50,287 bases of DNA. It comes from Pelagibacteraceae bacterium AG-390-M19. GTDB lineage: Bacteria; Pseudomonadota; Alphaproteobacteria; Pelagibacterales; Pelagibacteraceae. Made by a program: the position numbers and the translations under genes. Shown piece by piece: positions 30,590-42,056 of this stretch. The stretch lies in NCBI GenBank assembly GCA_003279765.1, contig QCHC01000002.1, positions 1 through 50,287 on the forward strand, written 5' to 3'. The notes under the pieces were generated by a model. That model saw only the letters and a list, made by a program, of their open reading frames with translations. It was not told the origin of the DNA and did not search any database. Each line of letters opens with the position of its first letter. Position 1 is the first letter of the stretch.

Positions 30590-31726
30590 TTATCCGTTGA
30601 GTAATTTAATTGCGTAATTTAGTTGATTATCAGTGTCAGTTCTTATTTTAAAATCATCACCTTCTTCATTTACTTCAATGTCTGGACGTACACCAACTTC
30701 AGATATAGATTTTCCAGATGGAAGATAATATTTTGCAACAGTTAAACGTATTGCGCCTCTATTTTTAAGAGGAATAATAGATTGAACTGAACCTTTGCCA
30801 TAACTGTTCTCACCTACAACAATTGCTCTTTTGTGGTCTTTTAAAGCTCCTGCAACAATTTCTGATGCTGAAGCTGATCCATAATTTATCAGTACTAATA
30901 ATGTTTTTCCGTCAGTTATGTCTCCTTTTTTTGCAAACCATTTTCTATTATCAGATTTTTTTCTACTTTTTGTGGAGACAATTTCACCATTTTCTAAAAA
31001 GAAATCAGATATTCTTATTGCTTGGTTTAGTAATCCACCTGGATTATTTCTTAAATCCAAAATAAACGAATTAAGATTTTTATTTTTTTTTAATTTCTTT
31101 ATTTGTTTTTCTATTTGATCACTACTGTTTTCATTAAATGAAGTTAATCTAATATAGCCAATACTGTCTTCTAATAACTCTGACTTAACTGATTGAATTT
31201 CAATTATTTCTCTAGTGATATTAAATGTTAATGCTTTTTTTTCTCCTCTACGTCTAACTGTTAATTCTATACTTGAACCTACTGGGCCTCGCATTAAATC
31301 AACAGCTTCACTCAGAGATTTCCCTTGAACTTGGGTATCATTAATTTTCACAATGTAGTCACCAGCTTTTATACCAGCTTTTGATGCTGGTGTGTCGTCA
31401 ATAGGTGAAATAACTTTAACAACTCCTGCTTCCATACTTACCTCAATTCCAAGGCCACCAAATTCACCACTAGTTTCTGTTTGCATCTCCTCCAAAATTT
31501 CAGGAGACATATAAGAAGAATAAGGGTCTAAAGATTGAAGTAAACCATTAATAGCAGAGTCCATGCTTTCGGATTGGTTGATCTCATCAATATACTCTCT
31601 GTTTATTTTTTCTAAAACCTCACCAAATAAATCTATCTTTTTATAAATATCTACCTCAGATGAGTTTGCTAAACTTAAATAAAAAAATGATAAAAAAATA
31701 AATAAATAATATTTAATTATATTCAT
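30590..31726 (-). CDS. ctpA: C-terminal processing peptidase (S41 family) with PDZ domain
   Basis: PDZ GGLGIEVSMEAGVVKVISPIDDTPASKAGIKAGD; catalytic NYGSASASEIVAGALKDHKRAIVVG. Confidence 0.92.
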   Translation of the reverse strand: MNIIKYYLFIFLSFFYLSLANSSEVDIYKKIDLFGEVLEKINREYIDEINQSESMDSAINGLLQSLDPYSSYMSPEILEEMQTETSGEFGGLGIEVSMEAGVVKVISPIDDTPASKAGIKAGDYIVKINDTQVQGKSLSEAVDLMRGPVGSSIELTVRRRGEKKALTFNITREIIEIQSVKSELLEDSIGYIRLTSFNENSSDQIEKQIKKLKKNKNLNSFILDLRNNPGGLLNQAIRISDFFLENGEIVSTKSRKKSDNRKWFAKKGDITDGKTLLVLINYGSASASEIVAGALKDHKRAIVVGENSYGKGSVQSIIPLKNRGAIRLTVAKYYLPSGKSISEVGVRPDIEVNEEGDDFKIRTDTDNQLNYAIKLLNG

Positions 31727-32073
31727 ATCATTACTTTTTCTTTGGGAATAAATTCTGACCAGATTTTTTCTAATTCATAAAATTTTCTTTTCTCTGGGTG
31801 AAAAATATGAACGATTAGATCTATACCGTCTACCAATTTCCATTCACCACTTTCTTTACCTTCTATTTTAGAGTCTTTAATCCCATTATCTTTAAGTTTT
31901 TCTAATACTTGTTCAGATAAAGACTGTATATGTCTAGATGATGTGCCGCTTGCTATTATCATATAATCTGCCATAGAACTTTTATCTTTTAGATCAATAG
32001 TTACTATGTCTTCAGCTTTGTTAAGATCTAATGTGGTGATTACAATTTCTTTGAGATCTGAAATTTTATCCAT
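31723..32073 (-). CDS. rsfS: ribosome silencing factor
   Basis: DLKDKSSMADYMIIASGTSSRHIQSLSEQVLEKLK; GEWKLVDGIDLIVHIFHPEKRKFYELEKIW. Confidence 0.93.
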   Translation of the reverse strand: MDKISDLKEIVITTLDLNKAEDIVTIDLKDKSSMADYMIIASGTSSRHIQSLSEQVLEKLKDNGIKDSKIEGKESGEWKLVDGIDLIVHIFHPEKRKFYELEKIWSEFIPKEKVMI

Positions 32074-32090
32074 TAATTAAATTTAGACTA

Positions 32091-32612
32091 TCAAATTTTT
32101 CTTAATTGAGAAGATGAAATGTTGACTTTATTAAACTCTATGAATTTGAGGGTGGTACTACCGAGAGCCTTAAATGTCTTTGATTTTAATGAGTTTTTTT
32201 TATAGCCATGTCTATCGAAAACCAAAATATTACACTTTTGTGAAATAGATTTTGATCTATGCCATTTGTGAAAATTTATTAAGTTATCTGCTCCCATTAA
32301 AAAATAGATTTCAATATTTTTATTTTTTTTCAAATGATTAATTAAATCGATTGTTTTATTTGAATTAATTTTATTTTCATAAAATCTCACTTTTATAAAT
32401 GAATTTTTACCAATAATTTTTTTACAGAATTTTATTCTTTCAGTAACCGAGGTTTTGCTTTGATTTTTAAAAGGATTTTTTTTTGTGATTGCCCAAATAA
32501 TGTTTTTAAGCTCAAATCTTTTTTTTGCTTCTTTTGAAATAGCCAAATGACCTTTGTGAGCAGGATCAAATGATCCTCCTAAAATTCCTATTTTTGTCTT
32601 ATTTAATTTCAA
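32091..32612 (-). CDS. nadD: nicotinate-nucleotide adenylyltransferase
   Basis: KIGILGGSFDPAHKGHLAISKEA; ...FLMGADNLINFHKWHR. Confidence 0.92.
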   Translation of the reverse strand: MKLNKTKIGILGGSFDPAHKGHLAISKEAKKRFELKNIIWAITKKNPFKNQSKTSVTERIKFCKKIIGKNSFIKVRFYENKINSNKTIDLINHLKKNKNIEIYFLMGADNLINFHKWHRSKSISQKCNILVFDRHGYKKNSLKSKTFKALGSTTLKFIEFNKVNISSSQLRKI

Positions 32613-32613
32613 A

Positions 32614-33864
32614 TTAATTTCTTATTTTGCCGTTACTTGTAATTTGATATTTATATGAAACAAGTTGATTAAGTCCTACAGGCCCTCTTGGTGGTAGTAC
32701 ATTGGTAGAAATTCCAACTTCTCCTCCGAACCCAAATTCACCTCCATCTGCAAATTGAGTTGAAGTGTTATGCATAGCAATAGAGCTTTTGACTTCCTTT
32801 AGAAATTGATTTGCCGTTTTTTTGTTTCTTGTAATTATTGAGTCTGTATGCATTGTTCCATACTTGTTAATATGACTTATAGCTTCATTGAGGTTGTTTA
32901 CTATTTTAACCGAAACTGCAGAGCTTAAATATTCTGTAGACCAATCCTTTTCAGTAGCTTTAAAAATTTTACCTTTGAAAAATTTAGATAAAGTCTTTTC
33001 TCCATAAATTTTACAACCATTTTTTTCTAAATTACCCAGGATTGTATCGCTAAATTTTTTAACAATATTCTTATGCATAATAATAGTTTCAGTTGCACCA
33101 CATATACTGGTGTTCCTTAATTTTGCGTTAGACACAACTTTATTTGCCATCTTTAGTTCAGCGTCTTTGTCCACATATGTATGACAAATACCCTCAAGAT
33201 GACCAATAATAGGAACTTTAGAAAGCTCTTGAACTTTTCTTACAAGATTTTTTCCACCACGTGGAATTATAACATCAATATATTCTTTCATTTTAGAAAG
33301 CATTACATCAACCATTTTTCTGTTTTTAGAATCTATAAATTGTATAAAGTTTTCATCTACTTTATTTTTTTTGAGCGCTTTTCTAAATAGTTTAGACAAA
33401 ACTCTATTTGAATTGATTGCTTCAGAACCTCCTCTTAAGATTACTGCATTACCTGATTTGAAACATAAACTCGCAACATCTGATGTAACATTTGGCCTAC
33501 TTTCATAAATTACACCAATCACTCCTATTGGAATTGATACTCTGCTAATATTTAATCCATTAGGTCTTTTCCACTTTTCTAAAATATGATCAATAGGATC
33601 TTTAAATCTAATAATGTTAATAATTGAACTTCTGATGTCGTTTATTTTTTTCTCATTTAAATGAAGTCTATTAATTAAATTTTCTTTTAATCCTATTTTT
33701 TTTGCATAATTAATATCTTTGGTATTTTCTTTAATTATTAAACCTTTATTTTCGTCGAGCATTTTAGCATAGGAGGCTAAAACATTATTTTTAATTTTTG
33801 TGTGTATTTTATATTGACTTGCTTTTCTTGCTCTTTTACCGATTAAATTCATATAATTATTCAT
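32614..33864 (-). CDS. proA: glutamate-5-semialdehyde dehydrogenase
   Basis: PIGVIGVIYESRPNVTSDVASLCFKSGNAVILRGGSEA; THTSTQFADGGEFGFGGEVGIST-like C-terminus. Confidence 0.95.
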   Translation of the reverse strand: MNNYMNLIGKRARKASQYKIHTKIKNNVLASYAKMLDENKGLIIKENTKDINYAKKIGLKENLINRLHLNEKKINDIRSSIINIIRFKDPIDHILEKWKRPNGLNISRVSIPIGVIGVIYESRPNVTSDVASLCFKSGNAVILRGGSEAINSNRVLSKLFRKALKKNKVDENFIQFIDSKNRKMVDVMLSKMKEYIDVIIPRGGKNLVRKVQELSKVPIIGHLEGICHTYVDKDAELKMANKVVSNAKLRNTSICGATETIIMHKNIVKKFSDTILGNLEKNGCKIYGEKTLSKFFKGKIFKATEKDWSTEYLSSAVSVKIVNNLNEAISHINKYGTMHTDSIITRNKKTANQFLKEVKSSIAMHNTSTQFADGGEFGFGGEVGISTNVLPPRGPVGLNQLVSYKYQITSNGKIRN

Positions 33865-36225
<2,361 letters not shown>

Positions 36226-36239
36226 AATTTACCTAATAA

Positions 36240-36638
36240 TTATTTACTTGCAGCCTCTTTAACTTCCTCTTTTTTGGAAGCTGGTTTAATTTTTTCAGCT
36301 TCAGATAATACTTTACCATCTTTTGAAAAAATTTTGTTAATTCTTATCAAAGAAAATTGTTGTCTATGTCCATTTTTTCTTCTTGAATTTTGTCTTCTTC
36401 TTTTTTTGAAAATTAGAATTGTTCTATTTTTACTATTTTTAATTAAATCTGCTTCTACCTTAGCACCGTCAATATTAGGAGTTCCAACTTCAATATTTTT
36501 ATCATCTCCGTATGCTAGGATTTCATTAAATTCTATCTTAGTTTCAGGCTTTGAGTCTGGTAGTTTTTCGATTTTCAATATTTCACCAGATTTAACTTTG
36601 TACTGTTTACCACCTGTTTTTATTACTGCGTATGACAT
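36240..36638 (-). CDS. rplU: 50S ribosomal protein L21
   Basis: MSYAVIKTGGKQYKVKSGEILKIEKL; FKKRRRQNSRRKNGHRQQF. Confidence 0.96.
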   Translation of the reverse strand: MSYAVIKTGGKQYKVKSGEILKIEKLPDSKPETKIEFNEILAYGDDKNIEVGTPNIDGAKVEADLIKNSKNRTILIFKKRRRQNSRRKNGHRQQFSLIRINKIFSKDGKVLSEAEKIKPASKKEEVKEAASK

Positions 36639-36666
36639 AGTATGAATTTTAAATTAAAGTTACCGC

Positions 36667-36694
36667 AATATAGTTACCGGAAGCCTATAGTCAA
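36667..36694 (-). promoter_or_regulatory. sigma70-type promoter upstream of rplU-rpmA-obgE
   Basis: Minus strand TTGACT (36694-36689), 16-bp spacer, TATATT (36672-36667). Confidence 0.5.
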
Positions 36695-36704
36695 GCTGAA
36701 TTAG

Positions 36705-37424
36705 TTAGAAATTATCCTTTAAATCCCTTAATTTTGAAAAGGTTTTCAAGTCATTTGCTCTTAAAAAAATATTACAATCAATTTCATCTTGTAAGGTTGA
36801 TGGAATAGTAGGCAAATTATTATTTCTTTGTTTTTTTATAAATTCTATTTTCTTTAATAAAGAAGAATTTTCAGAGTCATGTTCCAAGCAGAATTTTGAA
36901 TTGTTTAGAGTATATTCATGACCACAATAGATTTTTGTTTCTTTAGGTAAGGATTTTAATTTATTTAAAGAGTCATACATTTGTTCATATGTACCCTCAA
37001 AAATTCTACCACACCCAAGTGAAAAAAGTGTATCTCCAGTGAATAGTAAGTTTTCGTCGAAAAAATAAAAACAAATATGCCCCGTAGTGTGCCCTGGGAT
37101 ATGAATAATTTTAGCTTTAAAATTTCCACTATTCCAAATTTCATTATCTTTTAATAAGATATCAATCTCTGGTATTCTTTTTGCATCTCCATTAAATCCC
37201 AATACAACAGATCCAAATTTTTTTTTTAATTCAGTGTTACCTCCAATATGATCGTAATGATGATGAGTATTTAAAATATATTTTAAATTAATATTTTTAC
37301 CGCTTAAGTAATCAATTATTGGTTTAGCTTCACTTGGATCAACAACACAAGCTTCGAGTTTATCTTCATCAATAATTAAATAACTATAATTATCTTGTAG
37401 GCAGGGTATAATTTCTACTTTCAT
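36705..37424 (-). CDS. gloB: hydroxyacylglutathione hydrolase (glyoxalase II)
   Basis: LNTHHHYDHIGGN, IHIPGHTTGHICFYF, CGHEYTLNNSKF. Confidence 0.93.
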   Translation of the reverse strand: MKVEIIPCLQDNYSYLIIDEDKLEACVVDPSEAKPIIDYLSGKNINLKYILNTHHHYDHIGGNTELKKKFGSVVLGFNGDAKRIPEIDILLKDNEIWNSGNFKAKIIHIPGHTTGHICFYFFDENLLFTGDTLFSLGCGRIFEGTYEQMYDSLNKLKSLPKETKIYCGHEYTLNNSKFCLEHDSENSSLLKKIEFIKKQRNNNLPTIPSTLQDEIDCNIFLRANDLKTFSKLRDLKDNF

Positions 37425-38021
37425 TTATTTTTCAATTAAAAATATTCCAAGATCAGCAAATAAATTTTTAGTTCCTAAATTATTATTTGTTATATTTGAA
37501 ACATTATTACTATTTAAAGCTAAAGTTTTTATAATTTTGATTTCTTTAGATTTTATAAAATTTACAAAATCTTTAATTGTACACATGTGCAAATTAGGCG
37601 TGCTATGCCATTGTTCTGGTAATGATTTTGTTATTGGCATTGTGCCCTTAAATAATAGATGTAATCTAACTTTCCAATTACCAAAATTTGGTATCGTTAC
37701 AATTGCTTTTTTTCCAACTCTTAAAAGTTCATCTAAAACAAGTTCAGGGCTTAAAAATGCTTGGAGTGTTTGACTCAACACAACATAATCAAATGATTTA
37801 TCAGGAAATTGTTTTAAGTCTTTTTCTGCATTACCTTCTATTACAGTTAATCCTTTAGCAATACATTCTTGTACTTTTTCCTTAGATATTTCTAGTCCTC
37901 TTACATTTATATTTTTATTTACTTTTAAAAATTGCATCAAAGTTCCATCTGCACAACCTACATCTAGAACTTTTTTATTATCTTCAATTAAATCTGATAT
38001 TACTTTAAATTCATTTTTCAT
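37425..38021 (-). CDS. metW: methionine biosynthesis protein MetW
   Basis: KKVLDVGCADGTLMQFL; MPITKSLPEQWHSTPNLHMCTIKDF; directly follows metX. Confidence 0.92.
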   Translation of the reverse strand: MKNEFKVISDLIEDNKKVLDVGCADGTLMQFLKVNKNINVRGLEISKEKVQECIAKGLTVIEGNAEKDLKQFPDKSFDYVVLSQTLQAFLSPELVLDELLRVGKKAIVTIPNFGNWKVRLHLLFKGTMPITKSLPEQWHSTPNLHMCTIKDFVNFIKSKEIKIIKTLALNSNNVSNITNNNLGTKNLFADLGIFLIEK

Positions 38022-39142
38022 TTTTTTAACTCTGTATAAGATTTATCTAAGAAATTCTTTAGTGCGTTTAAAAAATCAGGAACATCCAATAAAAAAGAGT
38101 CGTGACCTTTATCAGATACAATCTCTACAAAACCAACATCTGCTCCAATAGAATTCAAAGCTATAACAATATCTTTATTTTCTTGGGTTGGATAAAGCCA
38201 ATCAGAAGTAAAAGAAATTACAAAAAATTTAGCTTTTGTATTTTTAAATGCATCAGACAAATTCCCATTAAATTGTTTAACTAAATCAAAATAATCCATA
38301 GCTCTTGTTATGTAGAGGTAGCTGTTTGCATCAAATCTATCTACAAATACAGATCCTTGGTATCTCAAATAACTCTCAATTTGAAAATCTGCATCAAAAC
38401 CAAATTTCAAATCTTCTCTTTCTTGCAATTTTCTTCCAAACTTTTCCTGCAAACCTTTTTTTGAGAGATAAGTTATATGAGCTGCCATTCTTGCAACAGC
38501 AAGCCCTTTACCTGGATTTGTGTTATTAGTTTCATAATTTCCATCTTTCCAATTGCTGTCAGCAGTGATTGCCTGTCTTCCTAGTTCATTGAAAGCAATA
38601 TTCTGTGCCGAATGACTTGAAGTTGTAGCAATGGGTATAACAGTTTTAGCTTTATCAGGAAAGTTGGTGATAAATTGAAGAACTTGCATACCTCCCATAG
38701 AACCTCCAGTAATCGCAAATAGTTTATTAATTCCGAAGTGTTCAAGTAAATTATATTGTGCATTGACCATGTCATTAATTGTAATAACTGGAAAATCAGT
38801 CCCAAAAGTTTTTTGTGTTTCAGGATCTTTATGACTTGGTCCATAAGATCCCATACATCCGCCAATTACATTTGAACAAATAACAAAATATTTATTGGTA
38901 TCTATTGCTTTGTCTGGACCTACAGCAAAACTCCACCAACCATCTTTTTTAGTAATAGGGTTTAAACCAGTTACAAATTGATCTCCAGTTAGTGCATGAA
39001 ATACTAATATAGCATTGTCTTTATTTTCATTTAAAGACCCATAGGTTTCGAATGCAACTGGAAAATTGTTTATAGTTTTACCACAATCTAATTTAAGAGG
39101 TTTTTTTACAATTAATGTCTTAATATTTTTTTCTATGTTCAT
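38018..39142 (-). CDS. metX: homoserine O-acetyltransferase/succinyltransferase
   Basis: NAILVFHALTGDQFV, FAITGGSMGGMQVLQF, SDKGHDSFLLDVPDF. Confidence 0.94.
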   Translation of the reverse strand: MNIEKNIKTLIVKKPLKLDCGKTINNFPVAFETYGSLNENKDNAILVFHALTGDQFVTGLNPITKKDGWWSFAVGPDKAIDTNKYFVICSNVIGGCMGSYGPSHKDPETQKTFGTDFPVITINDMVNAQYNLLEHFGINKLFAITGGSMGGMQVLQFITNFPDKAKTVIPIATTSSHSAQNIAFNELGRQAITADSNWKDGNYETNNTNPGKGLAVARMAAHITYLSKKGLQEKFGRKLQEREDLKFGFDADFQIESYLRYQGSVFVDRFDANSYLYITRAMDYFDLVKQFNGNLSDAFKNTKAKFFVISFTSDWLYPTQENKDIVIALNSIGADVGFVEIVSDKGHDSFLLDVPDFLNALKNFLDKSYTELKK

Positions 39143-39175
39143 TTTAAAGCCTTTAGATGAATTGTGAGAAAAAAA

Positions 39176-39226
39176 ACTATTTTAGCGGTTTTTTTTAAGC
39201 GCTCGCAATTCAGTTAAATCAGCGCA
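39176..39226 (-). promoter_or_regulatory. SAM-II riboswitch aptamer upstream of metX
   Basis: Reverse complement TGCGCTGATTTAACTGAATTGCGAGCGCTTAAAAAAAACCGCTAAAATAGT matches the SAM-II consensus as recalled (GCGCUGAUUUAACnnnAUUGCnAGCGC...GCUAAAA). Confidence 0.88.
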
Positions 39227-39231
39227 TAAAT

Positions 39232-39260
39232 TTTGTACAAGAACTTGTAATTTATGTCAA
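39232..39260 (-). promoter_or_regulatory. sigma70-type promoter driving the SAM-II leader/metX
   Basis: Minus strand TTGACA (39260-39255), 17-bp spacer, TACAAA (39237-39232); aptamer begins a few nt downstream. Confidence 0.6.
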
Positions 39261-39333
39261 TTTTTTAAAATAAGATCATATTCTCTATAAATATTTGTTT
39301 TTTTATCTATAAAGAGCTCATAAAAATAAAAAA

Positions 39334-40416
39334 ATGAGCACACCCAAATTTAAAAAATTTAATATAGAAGCTTATAAGCCTGGCAAATCTAAAATTAATA
39401 AAATTAAAAAGGTCATTAAATTGTCAGCTAACGAGTCTGCTCTAGGGATGAGCCCGTTAGCAAAAAAAGCAATATCTAAAAAAAATTTATTATTAGATAA
39501 ATATCCAGATGGAAAATCTACAAATCTTAAAATGGCAATATCCAAAGCTTATAAATGCAATTTTGATAAAATAATATGTGGAGCAGGTTCCGACGAAGTA
39601 ATTCAAATGTTGTGTCAATTGTATCTAAATCCAAAAGATGAAGTGATTGTTCCTCAATATAGTTTTTTAATGTACAGGATTTATGCAAAAATAGTTGGTG
39701 CAAAAGTTGTCTTTGCAAAAGAAAATAAATTCAAAGTTTCAATTGAAGAAATATTGAAAAAAGTATCTAAGAAAACCAAAATAGTTTTTATTGCAAATCC
39801 AAATAATCCAACAGGAACATATTTAACTAAAATAGAAATATTAGAACTTAGAAGAAAGTTGAATAAAAATATATTATTAGTAATTGATGATGCGTACTCA
39901 GAATATATGAAAAATGATGATTACAGCTCTGGTTTAGAATTATTTAAAAATAAAGATAACGTATTTATATTGAGAACATTTTCTAAAATGTTTGGTTTGG
40001 CCTCATTAAGAATTGGCTGGGGATATGGATCGAAACAAATAATTAGAGCGTTAAATGTTATTAAACCACCTTTCAATGTAAATGGCTTGGCCCAAGTTGC
40101 GGCCGCAGAGTCTTTGAAGGATAAGCAATTCATTCAAAAGTCTATTAAACATAATTTAAATTATGCAAATAGATTAAAAAAATTTCTCGAAAAATATAAT
40201 ATTTTTTCAAATGCTGTATCAGCAAATTTTTTACTATTAAATTTTGATGAGTGTAAATATTCAGCAAATTTTCTATACCAAAAATTAAAAAACAAAGGAA
40301 TTATATTAAGATCTACTGAAGATGGTTATCATATTAAAAACAAATTGAGATTAACTATTGGCTCATCTAGAGAAAATTTAATATTCATGAATGTAGTGAG
40401 AAAGATTTTTAATTAA
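39334..40416 (+). CDS. hisC: histidinol-phosphate aminotransferase
   Basis: KLSANESALGMSPLAKKAI, CGAGSDEVIQMLCQLYL, FIANPNNPTGTY, RTFSKMFGLASLRIGWG. Confidence 0.9.
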   Translation: MSTPKFKKFNIEAYKPGKSKINKIKKVIKLSANESALGMSPLAKKAISKKNLLLDKYPDGKSTNLKMAISKAYKCNFDKIICGAGSDEVIQMLCQLYLNPKDEVIVPQYSFLMYRIYAKIVGAKVVFAKENKFKVSIEEILKKVSKKTKIVFIANPNNPTGTYLTKIEILELRRKLNKNILLVIDDAYSEYMKNDDYSSGLELFKNKDNVFILRTFSKMFGLASLRIGWGYGSKQIIRALNVIKPPFNVNGLAQVAAAESLKDKQFIQKSIKHNLNYANRLKKFLEKYNIFSNAVSANFLLLNFDECKYSANFLYQKLKNKGIILRSTEDGYHIKNKLRLTIGSSRENLIFMNVVRKIFN

Positions 40417-41313
40417 ATGAAAAATATTTTAATCATAGGGTGTGGTTTACTTGGATCTTCAGTTTTAAGATCTATACATAAAAATAAATTAGCAGATAAA
40501 ATATTTATTTATGAAAAGTCAAAAAAAAATATATCTACAATCAAAAAGCTCAAATTACCTGGAAAAGTAGTTAGTTCATTAAAAGAGGCTGTAACAAAAT
40601 CTAATTTTATTATTTTTTGTACACCAATGAGTGAATACAAAAACATAATTATAAAAATCAATAATTATATTTTACCCAACACATTAATTACTGATGTTGG
40701 TTCATCTAAAATTGAATCATCAAAAATAATAAAAAAATATTTGAAAAAAGGAATTGCTTGGACTTCCAGTCATCCAATTGCTGGTTCTGAAGTAAGTGGA
40801 CCACAGCACGGAAAGAGCAATATGTTCGAGGGTAGATGGTGTATTTTAATTAAAGAAAAAAATACAATTAAAAAAAATTTGAATTCCCTAAAAAAATTTT
40901 GGGAGAAAATTGGATCAAAAGTAACAATCATGTCACCGGAAAAACATGATAAAATTTTTTCAATAACTAGTCATTTGCCTCATTTAATTGCATATAATTT
41001 GGTTAAGTCAGCTCAAGATTTTGAGAAAAAACAAAGCTATGATTTAATTAAATTTAGCGCAGGAGGACTAAGAGATTTTTCAAGAATAGCAGCTTCTAAT
41101 GAAATTATGTGGCGAGATATTTTTTTCAACAACAATAAAAATATTTCAAATGCTATTGATTTATTTATTAAAAATTTGAAATCATTTAAATCTGATATTA
41201 ATTTAAAAAATAATAAATCGATTATTAACAAGCTTATTCAAACTAAAAAAGTCAGATCAAAAATAATTAAACTCAAACAAGATATTAATAAGCCAGATTT
41301 TGGAAGAAGTTAA
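40417..41313 (+). CDS. tyrA: prephenate/arogenate (cyclohexadienyl) dehydrogenase
   Basis: ILIIGCGLLGSSVLRSI; SSHPIAGSEVSGPQHGKSNMFEGRWCIL. Confidence 0.9.
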   Translation: MKNILIIGCGLLGSSVLRSIHKNKLADKIFIYEKSKKNISTIKKLKLPGKVVSSLKEAVTKSNFIIFCTPMSEYKNIIIKINNYILPNTLITDVGSSKIESSKIIKKYLKKGIAWTSSHPIAGSEVSGPQHGKSNMFEGRWCILIKEKNTIKKNLNSLKKFWEKIGSKVTIMSPEKHDKIFSITSHLPHLIAYNLVKSAQDFEKKQSYDLIKFSAGGLRDFSRIAASNEIMWRDIFFNNNKNISNAIDLFIKNLKSFKSDINLKNNKSIINKLIQTKKVRSKIIKLKQDINKPDFGRS

Positions 41314-42056
41314 ATTTTAATTTTAGCTATTTTTTTAATTTTAAGTTTTGCTGTGTTTTCAATTCTTTTAATTGTCTTAAGTATAGGCATAATCAAAACT
41401 TTTTTTTCAGGTCCATATGCATGTATCAATTGCTTAGAATTTAAACATATTGCAACGTGCCCTTTCCAAAAAATAATATCTCCCTTTTTATATTTTTTTT
41501 TTATGTTTCCTTTTAAATATTTAATTTGATCCTTAGTATCTCGAGGAAAAAACTTATTATTATAATAGTAAAATATTTGTAATAAGGCTGAGCAATCAAT
41601 TCCTTTATAACTTTTTCCACCCCAGTTATATTTTATATTCAAAAATTTTTTAAGGATTTTAATGAAGTTTTTTTCTTTGAAATTTATATTTTTTATATCT
41701 TTTTTTTTAATCCATTTATTTTTATCAATTCTGGCATAATTTTTATTAGTTTCTTTAACTGACAACTTTGATCCAAGAGATAAAAAAATATTAGTTTTTA
41801 AGTTTGGTTTTTTATAGATGATTGCTTTTAAGCTACTTACTTTATAATTAGCCCTAAATTCTTTTGAATAATTTTTATTTTGAATGTACCCAGTATAATT
41901 ATCAAAATCGGATTTTATTTTTATCCAATTTTTATTTTTAGATAAAATTTTAAATTTTTCTCCATATAATATTTGTGAAGTTACTTCTGAAAATTTAGAA
42001 GATTTTTTATAAATATTAGAAAAACTACCTTTGAAATAAAATCTATTTTGCACCAA
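41310..42056 (-). CDS. NlpC/P60-family cell-wall peptidase with SH3-like domains
   Basis: YNWGGKSYKGIDCSALLQIFYYYNNKFFPRDTKDQ with later GDIIFWKGHVAICL; N-terminal SH3-like repeats. Confidence 0.85.
   Translation of the reverse strand: MVQNRFYFKGSFSNIYKKSSKFSEVTSQILYGEKFKILSKNKNWIKIKSDFDNYTGYIQNKNYSKEFRANYKVSSLKAIIYKKPNLKTNIFLSLGSKLSVKETNKNYARIDKNKWIKKKDIKNINFKEKNFIKILKKFLNIKYNWGGKSYKGIDCSALLQIFYYYNNKFFPRDTKDQIKYLKGNIKKKYKKGDIIFWKGHVAICLNSKQLIHAYGPEKKVLIMPILKTIKRIENTAKLKIKKIAKIKI

Noticed and set aside
30823-31118. Two plus-strand ORFs inside ctpA
   Set aside because: Overlap a clear S41 protease gene; Phe/Leu-rich shadow frames.
38102-38865. Several ORFs opposite or out of frame in metX
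   Set aside because: metX is unambiguous; these are alternative frames.
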